32,788 nt of DNA from JALCLA01 sp965653565 (GTDB lineage Bacteria; Pseudomonadota; Gammaproteobacteria; Xanthomonadales; Xanthomonadaceae): positions 1-32,788 of the forward strand of contig CBFHAI010000051.1 of NCBI GenBank assembly GCA_965653565.1, in the 5' to 3' direction. The first letter of the stretch is position 1. Each line of letters opens with the position of its first letter. Positions 1 through 6,242 of this stretch are shown in pieces. Made by a program: the position numbers and the translations under genes. The notes under the pieces are model-generated. The model searched no databases. It was not told the origin of the DNA and saw only the letters and a program-made list of their open reading frames with translations.

Positions 1-4
1 GTTT

Positions 5-75
5 GGGGTAATGGGGATGGGGTTAGGGGCAAAACCCGCCGCTGGCTTCCCCCCGACCCCCATTCCCCGATTCCC
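5..75. repeat. G-run/C-run intergenic repeat with G-quadruplex potential
   Basis: Four runs of GGGG (5-8, 13-16, 19-22, 26-29) have spacers of 2 to 4 bases, which fits the canonical G-quadruplex pattern on the plus strand. They are followed by C runs at 49-54, 57-61, 65-68 and 73-75, the same pattern on the minus strand. The G-rich arm followed by a C-rich arm resembles the element at 16607-16690. It lies just downstream of the RIO kinase gene stop and may help end that transcript, although there is no classical U-run terminator. Confidence 0.6.
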
Positions 76-93
76 GTTGACATTCCCGCGCCG

Positions 94-951
94 CTACAAC
101 TCCTCTTCCGCCGCCTCCCGCCCCTGCTGGCGGATGATCGCTTCCTGCCGCGCGTCCTCGATCGATTCGCGGATCGCATCGAGGTCCGCGACGTGTTCGT
201 CGAAGACGAATTTGCCGGTCAGTTCGCTGTCGGGCTGCAGTTCGCTTTGTTCGTAGAGCGCCCACATTTCTTCGCCGAAATGGGTGTAGACCAGTTCCGG
301 CGCGAAACGCGCGAGGCTGTCGCGGATGTTGTGCACGTCGCGCAGCAGCATGGCGCGCGCGGCGTTGTTGCCGGCGGCGCTCACCACCTGCGGAAAATCG
401 ATCAGCACCGGGCCGTCGGGCGACACCAGCACGTTGTATTCGGACAGATCGCCGTGGATCAGGCCCAGGCACAGCATGCGCACCACATCGCGCATCAGCA
501 CGGCGTGGAACTCGCGGGCGCGCTCGGGCGTGAGGTCGACTTCGCCCAGGCGCGGCGCGTTGTCGCCGTCGGCATCGACCACCATGTCCATCAACAGCAC
601 GCCGTGCAGATAGCCGCGCGGCTGCGGCACGTGCACGCCGGCGTCGGCCAGTTGATAGAGCACTTCGACTTCGGTGTTCTTCCAGGCGGTTTCCTGCTCG
701 CGGCGGCCGAATTTGCTGGCGCGGCCGATCGCGCGCGCCTGCCGGCTGCCGCGCACCTTGCGGCCTTCCTGATATTGCACGCGGGCCTGGAAGCTGCGCT
801 GCGCCATGTCCTTGTAGACCTTGGCGCAGAGGATCTCGACGCCCGAGCGCACCGTGTAGACGGAAGCTTCCTTGCCGCTCTTGAGCGGCCGCAGGACTTC
901 ATCGATGGCACCGTCGTCGATCAGGGGCTGCAGCCCCTTGGGAATTTTCAT
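94..951 (-). CDS. RIO-type serine/threonine protein kinase
   Basis: This 285-aa protein matches bacterial RIO1-like kinases. The ATP-binding part contains the lysine motif AKVYK (Lys44). The catalytic loop reads HGDLSEYN at 166-173 (Asp168 catalytic), and the metal-binding LIDFPQ carries Asp185. RIO kinases are atypical kinases lacking the activation loop of standard protein kinases. Bacterial members are poorly characterised, so the substrate is unknown. The C-terminal end (about 265-285) is charged and helical. The gene is downstream of, and co-directional with, the hybrid histidine kinase gene across an 85-bp gap, so it may be the third gene of a signalling operon with the KaiC-like ATPase. 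The start codon is ATG, with no strong ribosome binding site. The kinase family call is firm; the role is not known. Confidence 0.88.
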   Translation of the reverse strand: MKIPKGLQPLIDDGAIDEVLRPLKSGKEASVYTVRSGVEILCAKVYKDMAQRSFQARVQYQEGRKVRGSRQARAIGRASKFGRREQETAWKNTEVEVLYQLADAGVHVPQPRGYLHGVLLMDMVVDADGDNAPRLGEVDLTPERAREFHAVLMRDVVRMLCLGLIHGDLSEYNVLVSPDGPVLIDFPQVVSAAGNNAARAMLLRDVHNIRDSLARFAPELVYTHFGEEMWALYEQSELQPDSELTGKFVFDEHVADLDAIRESIEDARQEAIIRQQGREAAEEEL

Positions 952-1036
952 GGAGAACGCGCTGCCGAGCGAAAGACTGACCCGGCATTATGACCGGTCG
1001 CGGCAAATCGCGTGTCTGGCAGCCGCCGTCGGCCCC

Positions 1037-2599
1037 TCAGCCCGGACGCGACGGCCTGCCGCGCAGCACTTTCACCAGTTCGTCGAGTTCGATCGGCTTG
1101 AGGAAGTGGTGATGGAAACCGGCCGCGGCGATACGCGCGCGGTCGCCCGACTGGCCCCAGCCGGTGAGCGCGATCAGGGTCAGGCCGGCATTTTCCGGCT
1201 TGCTACGCAACTGCACCGCCAATTCGCAGCCGTCCATGCCCGGCATGCCGATGTCGAGAATGGCCACCGTCGGCCGCAATTCGGCGGCGGCTTCGAGCGC
1301 CGCAGCACCGTTGTAGGCGACGCGCGCGACGGCGCCCATGTCGTTGAGCAGGATCGCCAGCGCATCGGCGGCGTCGCGGTTGTCGTCGACGATCAGGATG
1401 CGGCCGCGCAGCGAGGCATCGAGCGCGCTTTGCGATTCGGTCGGCGCATTCGGCGCGGCGGCGGCGGTGAGCGGCAATTCGACGACGATGTCGGTGCCTT
1501 TGCCCGGACCCGCACTGTGCGCGCGCACCGTGCCGCCATGCAGTTCGACCAGACTCTTGACCAAGGTCAGGCCGATGCCGAGGCCGCCCTGCACCGCGCG
1601 CGCGCTGCCGCTGACCTGCACGAACATGCCGAAGATCGCATCGAGCATGTCGGGCGGCACGCCGGCGCCGTTGTCGCGCACGTGGATCACCGCGCGCGCA
1701 TCGCGGCGCTCGAAGCGGACCGTCACGTCGCCGCCCGGCGGCGTGTACTTCGCGGCGTTGTTGAGCAGATTCGAGAACACCTGCGTCAGGCGCACCGCAT
1801 CGCCGCGCACGGTCCAGTCGCCGGCCGGGATGTCGACGCCGAGGCGGTGTTTGGCGGCATCCAGCAGCGGACGGCTGACTTCGATCGCATCGGATACCAC
1901 GCGATCGAGCGCCAGCAGTTCGGGCCGCAGTTCGATGTTGCCGCGCGTGATGCGCGAGACTTCCATCAGATCGTTGATCAGCCGCACCATGTGATCGACC
2001 TGGCGGCCCATCATCTCGTAGTACGGACGCGCGGCGTCCGAGTCGAGACCGTTGCGCAACAGGATCGCCAGCGCGGTGCTCAGCGGTGCCAGCGGATTGC
2101 GCAATTCATGCGCCAGCGTGGCGAGGAATTCGGTCTTGCGCTGGTCGGCTTCGCGCAGGCCTTCGAGCACGCCGCGCAATTCGTATTGCCGGCGACGCGC
2201 GCGCAATGCGCTGCGCAGCGAACTCACCAGGGCGGAGATGCGCAGCGGGCGTTCGATGACGGTGAGGTTGGCGAGCCGGTCCATCGCTTCGTAGATGGCG
2301 GCCGAATCGGCGCCGGTGCGGGCCAGGATCAGCACCGGGATATCCGACCATGGCGGTTGGTTCTGCAGCGCCGTGGTGAGGCTGGCGATGCCGCCGTCGG
2401 CGAAGGTTTCCTCGGCGATCAGCAGGGCGCCGGCGCCCTGCCCGAGTTCGCGCACCAGATCGCCCACGCTGGCGCAGGCGCAGGCGGTGATGCCGGCGCG
2501 CTCGAGCACCGCGCGCGTCATCGAGGCATCCTTGCCGGTGACTGTTTTCAGCAGTACCCGGTGTTCGTTGCCGTTGCTGTTGTCGCGCCCCGCAACCAC
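1037..2599 (-). CDS. Hybrid histidine kinase with N-terminal pseudo-receiver and C-terminal receiver
   Basis: This 520-aa protein has no membrane segment and should be cytoplasmic. Residues about 13-135 look like a receiver fold without a usable phospho-acceptor: the expected aspartate position falls in a stretch with two glutamates (LLIAEE). HisKA follows with HELRNP (His164), then the HATPase domain with N box NLLNNAAKYT (around 277-286) and glycine-rich boxes DNGAG (309-313) and GGLGIGL (338-344). A C-terminal receiver has Asp405-Asp406, phospho-acceptor Asp449 in VAILDIGMPGMDG and Lys501 in FLKP. The start is GTG at 2599, 3 bp after the stop of the KaiC-like gene, with no clear Shine-Dalgarno, so translation is probably coupled. 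The pairing suggests that the KaiC-like ATPase feeds this phosphorelay. No DNA-binding output domain is present, so the receiver must pass the signal on. Confidence 0.9.
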   Translation of the reverse strand: MVAGRDNSNGNEHRVLLKTVTGKDASMTRAVLERAGITACACASVGDLVRELGQGAGALLIAEETFADGGIASLTTALQNQPPWSDIPVLILARTGADSAAIYEAMDRLANLTVIERPLRISALVSSLRSALRARRRQYELRGVLEGLREADQRKTEFLATLAHELRNPLAPLSTALAILLRNGLDSDAARPYYEMMGRQVDHMVRLINDLMEVSRITRGNIELRPELLALDRVVSDAIEVSRPLLDAAKHRLGVDIPAGDWTVRGDAVRLTQVFSNLLNNAAKYTPPGGDVTVRFERRDARAVIHVRDNGAGVPPDMLDAIFGMFVQVSGSARAVQGGLGIGLTLVKSLVELHGGTVRAHSAGPGKGTDIVVELPLTAAAAPNAPTESQSALDASLRGRILIVDDNRDAADALAILLNDMGAVARVAYNGAAALEAAAELRPTVAILDIGMPGMDGCELAVQLRSKPENAGLTLIALTGWGQSGDRARIAAAGFHHHFLKPIELDELVKVLRGRPSRPG

Positions 2600-2602
2600 G
2601 GG

Positions 2603-4090
2603 TCAGGAAGGATCGGCCGGTACCGGCACGCCGGTGAGGATGCCGCGGAATTCGCGCAGCGGCGGCCCGACCTTGATCCCGCATTCGCTCATCGAAAAAC
2701 CGCGGATGCTGCGCTCGTGCGCGCCGCCGCGTTTCTTCATCACCGAAATCGCTTGGCGCACTTCGCCATTGGCTTCGAAATAGCGCAGCAGCACCACCGC
2801 ATCGGCGAGATAGCTGGCGTCGACCGGCGTCTGCATCTGGGTGCCGATGACGCCGTGCTGCGCGCCGATCAGCAAGGTGGCCACGCCCGATTGCCCGAGG
2901 AAGGTCAGCAGCTCGTGCAATTGCACGATCAGGAAACGCTCGTCCGGCATCGCATTCAGATAGCCGTTGAGGCTGTCGATGACCACCACTTTCGCCTGGT
3001 GGTTGCTGACCGCGTCGCGAATTTCGTGCACCAACTCGCCCGGCGACAGCGCCGCCGGATCGATCTGGCGCAAGCGGATCAGGCCCGCGTCGATGAAGTG
3101 GCGCAGGCTCATGCCCATGCCTTCGCAGCGCGTGCGCAAGGTGTTGAGGCTTTCGTCGAAAACGAAGATCGCCGCGCATTCGCCACGGCGCGCCGCGGCC
3201 AGCGCGAACTGCACGGCGACGCTCGACTTGCCGGTGCCCGGCGCACCGACGAACAGCGTGCTGGCGCCCTTTTCCAGACCGCCGCCGAGCAGATCGTCGA
3301 GTTCTCCGATGCCGCTCGGAAGTTTCATCTGTTCGACGTCGGCCGGATGTTCGGCCGCCACCAGGCGCGGAAATACGATGAGGCCGCCGCGCACGATCTT
3401 GTAATCGTGATAGCCGCCGCGATACTGCTGGCCGCGGAATTTGACCACGATCAGCCGCCGCCGCGATGCACCGTAATCGGTCGCCAGTTGTTCGAGCCGG
3501 AGCACGGCGTGCGCGATGCTCTGCACCTGCAGGTCGTGCTCGGTGGAGGTCATGTCGTCGAGCAGCAGCACGGTGCAGGTGCGGCCGCCGAAGAACTGTT
3601 TGAGCGCCAGGATCTGGCGCCGGTAACGCAGCGAATTGCCGGCCAGCAGGCGCAGTTCGGACAGCGAATCGAACACCACACGCGTCGGCGCCAGCGTCTC
3701 GACGTCGGCCAGGATCTTCTGCATCGTTTCGCCCAGTTCCACCTCGGAGGGATGGAACATCGTGTATTGCTCGTCGGGCTGCAGGCTTTCCTGGGTCGGC
3801 AGCATCTCGCGCATGTGAATGCCTTCGAGATCCCAGCCGTGCGAACGCGCCACACCGAGCAGCTCGCTGGCCGTTTCCGACAGCGTGATGTAGAGCACCG
3901 ATTCGCCGCGCCGCACGCCTTCGAGCAGGAACTGCAGCGCGATCGTCGTCTTGCCTGCGCCCGGCGTGCCTTCGACAAGATACAGACGGCTCTGCGTCAA
4001 ACCACCGCCGAGCACATCGTCCAGGCCGGGGACGCCGGTGGCGACCAGTCGATTCGAAGCGTTGAGTGGGGGCGGATTTGATTCCGACAT
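2603..4090 (-). CDS. KaiC-like double-domain RecA-fold ATPase
   Basis: This 495-aa protein has two KaiC/RecA domains in the same order as circadian KaiC. CI has the P-loop GTPGAGKT (41-48) and Walker B VVFDS (Asp141). CII has the P-loop GAPGTGKS (282-289) and VVIDS (Asp372). The catalytic Glu pair of CI is SE here (70-71), and that of CII is DE (312-313). The CII phosphosite Ser431-Thr432 of cyanobacterial KaiC aligns by eye with Ser426-Tyr427. No kaiA or kaiB is in the window, so this belongs among the non-clock KaiC homologues of proteobacteria, which often sit beside histidine kinases. The likely job is as an ATP-driven hexamer controlling the adjacent kinase. The start at 4090 has AGGA 12 bp upstream; a GTG two codons earlier (4096) is an alternative. 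The reading frame remains open to 4174, but that extension looks non-coding. Confidence 0.9.
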   Translation of the reverse strand: MSESNPPPLNASNRLVATGVPGLDDVLGGGLTQSRLYLVEGTPGAGKTTIALQFLLEGVRRGESVLYITLSETASELLGVARSHGWDLEGIHMREMLPTQESLQPDEQYTMFHPSEVELGETMQKILADVETLAPTRVVFDSLSELRLLAGNSLRYRRQILALKQFFGGRTCTVLLLDDMTSTEHDLQVQSIAHAVLRLEQLATDYGASRRRLIVVKFRGQQYRGGYHDYKIVRGGLIVFPRLVAAEHPADVEQMKLPSGIGELDDLLGGGLEKGASTLFVGAPGTGKSSVAVQFALAAARRGECAAIFVFDESLNTLRTRCEGMGMSLRHFIDAGLIRLRQIDPAALSPGELVHEIRDAVSNHQAKVVVIDSLNGYLNAMPDERFLIVQLHELLTFLGQSGVATLLIGAQHGVIGTQMQTPVDASYLADAVVLLRYFEANGEVRQAISVMKKRGGAHERSIRGFSMSECGIKVGPPLREFRGILTGVPVPADPS

Positions 4091-4194
4091 GGACACCAGT
4101 TCCTCATGGGCTCGTTGCGTCGCCCGCGAAATATACGCGGGTGCCGCGCCCGCTGGATGCGTGCAGCGCCGCACGATTCAGGCTTCGGTCGAGC

Positions 4195-4220
4195 GTCGCG
4201 CTTTCGCTTTGTCGCGCTTT
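4195..4220. promoter_or_regulatory. Direct repeat GTCGCGCTTT upstream of the KaiC-like gene
   Basis: Two perfect copies of GTCGCGCTTT (4195-4204 and 4211-4220) are separated by CGCTTT, so the start-to-start distance is 16 bp. They lie about 105 bp upstream of the KaiC-like start codon. The arrangement suits a dimeric regulator binding direct half-sites, but no regulator is identified. Confidence 0.35.
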
Positions 4221-4304
4221 GGCAAATTTACGTGGGGAGAGTTTGATGTGTACGAGTTCTGTTCAAGTGAGTGTCGGTTTGCGGGTTGACGGGATGTTTT
4301 GGTG

Positions 4305-4394
4305 CGGGAGTCGGAGTCGGACATCGGGATAAGAGCGACGCTCGCTGCGTGCCGGCTTTCTCCCGATTCCCGATTCCCGACTCCCCCGATTCCC
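4305..4394. repeat. GGGAATC-type imperfect inverted repeat with G-quadruplex potential
   Basis: The C-rich arm has five C tracts (4362-4364, 4369-4371, 4376-4378, 4383-4387, 4392-4394) separated by GATT or GACT, which gives a G-quadruplex pattern on the minus strand. A degenerate G-rich arm (around 4305-4336, GGGAGTCGG-type ending ATAAGAGC) lies upstream. Read on its own strand, the C-rich arm also ends in a purine stretch (GGGAGAAAG). The same design recurs at 16607-16690, with a single arm at 28225-28248. Confidence 0.6.
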
Positions 4395-4475
4395 GCGCGG
4401 GGCATCCTGGCGCATCGCTGAATCGCGCCGTGCCAAACCCGGCTTGTACACACTGCAACCAATTGATACCAAACA

Positions 4476-4481
4476 TATAAA
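4476..4481 (+). promoter_or_regulatory. Possible -10 element for the Gly-rich exported protein gene
   Basis: TATAAA stands out as an AT-rich island in GC-rich DNA. A weak partner hexamer, CTGCAA, lies 17 bp upstream at 4453-4458. The distance to the start codon (about 115 bp) would leave a long 5' leader that includes the inverted TGTGACG pair. Confidence 0.25.
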
Positions 4482-4522
4482 TTTTCAGCCGGACGGCGCA
4501 CCCAGCCGGCGAAGTCTGAAAC

Positions 4523-4572
4523 TGTGACGGCGCTAACACATTTTCCAGAGGCGGCCGTTACATTTCGTCACA
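4523..4572. promoter_or_regulatory. Inverted pair of TGTGACG half-sites
   Basis: TGTGACG at 4523-4529 and its exact reverse complement CGTCACA at 4566-4572 flank 36 bp. On its own strand each half-site is followed, after 4 or 5 bases, by TAAC, so similarity extends beyond the heptamer. The spacing is too wide for a single CRP/Clp site (TGTGA-N6-TCACA). It could be two separate half-sites or an RNA stem in the leader. Confidence 0.3.
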
Positions 4573-4596
4573 CATTTCGCAAAGGGACACTGCGCC

Positions 4597-5400
4597 ATGA
4601 CCAGGAAAACTCTCCTTGCCCTCGCCACCCTCGGGCTGAGCGTCGCACTCGCAACGCCGGTTTCCGCCGGGCCTAACGGCAACGGTCCGCCCGACGACAC
4701 CCGCCCTGGCAATCGCGGCGGCAACGGCGGTGACAATGGCGGCAACAACGGCGGTGGTAACGGCGGCGGCAATGGTGGTGGCAACGGCGGCGGTCCGCCG
4801 GCGACGCCACCGGGCCTGGGCGGCAACCCGCCTCCCGGCCACGGCGGCCCGAATCCGGGCAGCGGCGGTGGCAACGGTCGCGGCGAAGTCTCGCGCGATC
4901 AGGCGAGCATCTGCGGCGAGGACGGCGAAGAAGCGATCGGTCCGGTCGGCCAGGCCGGCAACTCGCATGTCGCGCACGTGAACTTCGCGGCGGAGGAAGG
5001 CAGCGAGATCACTTCGTGGGCGCGCATGACCTATTTCTGGATCGGCACCAGCTTCGACTACGTGCTCAATGCGCACGATGTCGAGCCGGGCAGCGAATGG
5101 ACGCTGGTCGCACGCGCGGCGGATGGCAGCGCGATCTGCGTCGGCGAAGGCACCGCCAACCCGGGCGGCAATCTGCATCTGGCCGAATCGATCGAACTCG
5201 ACAGCCACCTGCCCGACGACCTCGACCCGTTCGCAGAAACACCCGACGGCGAAGCCCCGGCCGGCACCACGCTCGAACTGATCGCCACCGAAGACATCGA
5301 CTGCGAAGCCGGCACCATCGTCGCCGATGTCGACGGCGTGCTGACGTCGGAATCGGATATCCGGTTCGTCGACGTCGACGAAGTGGTGTGTCCCGAATAA
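4597..5400 (+). CDS. Exported Gly/Asn-rich protein of unknown function
   Basis: This 267-aa protein has a clear Sec signal peptide (basic start, hydrophobic 5-20, cleavage near VSA-GP at 24). Residues about 25-96 are low-complexity Gly/Asn/Pro with repeated GGN and GGG units. Residues about 100-267 form an acidic globular domain with four cysteines (106, 181, 236, 265), which could make two disulfides. The segment FDYVLNAHDVEPGSEWTLV looks like paired beta strands of a secreted sandwich domain, but I do not recognise the family. The ribosome binding site is AAAGGGA, about 14 bp before the ATG. The gene stands alone, ends in a strong terminator and is convergent with kdpE. The Gly-rich part may be a flexible linker or surface-exposed stalk; that is inference. 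Confidence 0.8.
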   Translation: MTRKTLLALATLGLSVALATPVSAGPNGNGPPDDTRPGNRGGNGGDNGGNNGGGNGGGNGGGNGGGPPATPPGLGGNPPPGHGGPNPGSGGGNGRGEVSRDQASICGEDGEEAIGPVGQAGNSHVAHVNFAAEEGSEITSWARMTYFWIGTSFDYVLNAHDVEPGSEWTLVARAADGSAICVGEGTANPGGNLHLAESIELDSHLPDDLDPFAETPDGEAPAGTTLELIATEDIDCEAGTIVADVDGVLTSESDIRFVDVDEVVCPE

Positions 5401-5463
5401 GCCCTGACGACTGACTAAGCGACCACGTATCGCTTTTGTCTGCGCCTCGTGAACGCAGACATC

Positions 5464-5496
5464 AAACGCCGCCGATGTCTGGCGGCGTTTTCTTTT
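5464..5496 (+). terminator. Rho-independent terminator of the Gly-rich protein gene
   Basis: A perfect 10-bp stem (5464-5473 with 5481-5490; AAACGCCGCC paired with GGCGGCGTTT) encloses a 7-base loop and is followed by TCTTTT. It sits 63 bp after the stop codon. It lies between convergent genes, and the opposite strand lacks a long U run, so its main action is on the plus strand. Confidence 0.9.
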
Positions 5497-5528
5497 GGCA
5501 GCGCGGAAACGCGAAGCAGCCAGACGCG

Positions 5529-6242
5529 CTATGGCTGCAGAAATCGCAATCCCACGCCGGGCTCGGTCGCTATCCAGCGCGGTGCGGAGGCATCGTCACC
5601 GAGTTTCTGGCGCAGCTTGCGCACCAGAATGCGCAGATAGTGCGTGTCGTGCTGATGCGTCGGCCCCCATAGTTCGCGTAACAACTGCGGCTGGGTGACG
5701 ACACGGCCCGCGCGCTGGATCAGGAACGCCAGCAGCGCGTACTCCTTGCGCGACAACACGGCCGACTCGCCGTCCACGCGAACCTCGCGCCGTGCCAGGT
5801 CGACGTACAGACGGCCATCATCGAATATCGGCGACACCTCGGGCGCACCGGAGTGCGATCGCAACAGCGCGCGCACGCGTGCCATCAGCTCCTGTACGCC
5901 GAACGGTTTAGTCACGTAGTCGTTGGCTCCCAGATCCAAAGCCGCTACTTTTTCGGCTTCGCCCGAGCGCACCGTCAGTACGATCACCGGCACCTGCGAC
6001 CACAGCCGCAACGCACGCAGCACTTCCTGGCCGTCGCGATCCGGCAGGCCCAGATCCAGCACGACCAGATCGGCACCGCGCGTGGCCAGCAGATCCAGGC
6101 CCGACCCTCCGGTGTCGGCGAGCGTCACTCGATAGCCCTGCGCCCGCAGGCTGATTTCGAGAAATTTGCGGATCTGCGGTTCGTCGTCTATGACGAGAAT
6201 GTGCGCAGGCTGCACCGCGGGAATGTCGTGGCCGACGCTCAT
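5529..6242 (-). CDS. kdpE: KdpE-like response regulator (OmpR/PhoB family)
   Basis: This 237-aa protein has the standard OmpR-family layout. The receiver domain occupies 13-125, with acidic pocket Asp19-Asp20, phospho-acceptor Asp63 in VVLDLGLPDRDG and Lys112 in VTKPFG. A winged-helix DNA-binding domain follows at about 138-235, with the recognition-helix region around DTHYLRILVRKLRQKLG. The overall sequence, with ANDYVTKPFGVQELMARVRALLR, is typical of KdpE. It starts at ATG 6242, overlapping the kdpD stop by 4 bases (ATGA), so the two are co-translated. In E. coli KdpE activates kdpFABC, but no kdpFABC is in the window and the neighbouring potassium gene is kup. A candidate binding site is at 7846-7863. 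The reading frame stays open far upstream of 6242, but that part is a shadow of kdpD. Confidence 0.92.
   Translation of the reverse strand: MSVGHDIPAVQPAHILVIDDEPQIRKFLEISLRAQGYRVTLADTGGSGLDLLATRGADLVVLDLGLPDRDGQEVLRALRLWSQVPVIVLTVRSGEAEKVAALDLGANDYVTKPFGVQELMARVRALLRSHSGAPEVSPIFDDGRLYVDLARREVRVDGESAVLSRKEYALLAFLIQRAGRVVTQPQLLRELWGPTHQHDTHYLRILVRKLRQKLGDDASAPRWIATEPGVGLRFLQP

Larger units (their letters stand above)
4091..4596. other. 506-bp divergent intergenic region
   Basis: This non-coding stretch separates the KaiC-like gene (minus) from the Gly-rich exported protein (plus), so it must hold both promoters. It contains a direct repeat at 4195-4220, a GGGAATC-type repeat at 4305-4394, a TATAAA hexamer at 4476-4481 and an inverted TGTGACG pair at 4523-4572. 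Short reading frames cross it on both strands, but none has a convincing ribosome binding site or a recognisable product. Confidence 0.6.

Noticed and set aside
872..4081. A 1069-codon plus-strand reading frame opposite the KaiC-like and histidine kinase genes
   Set aside because: It is His/Arg/Ala-rich with no recognisable domain and mirrors real genes on the other strand, as expected in high-GC DNA.
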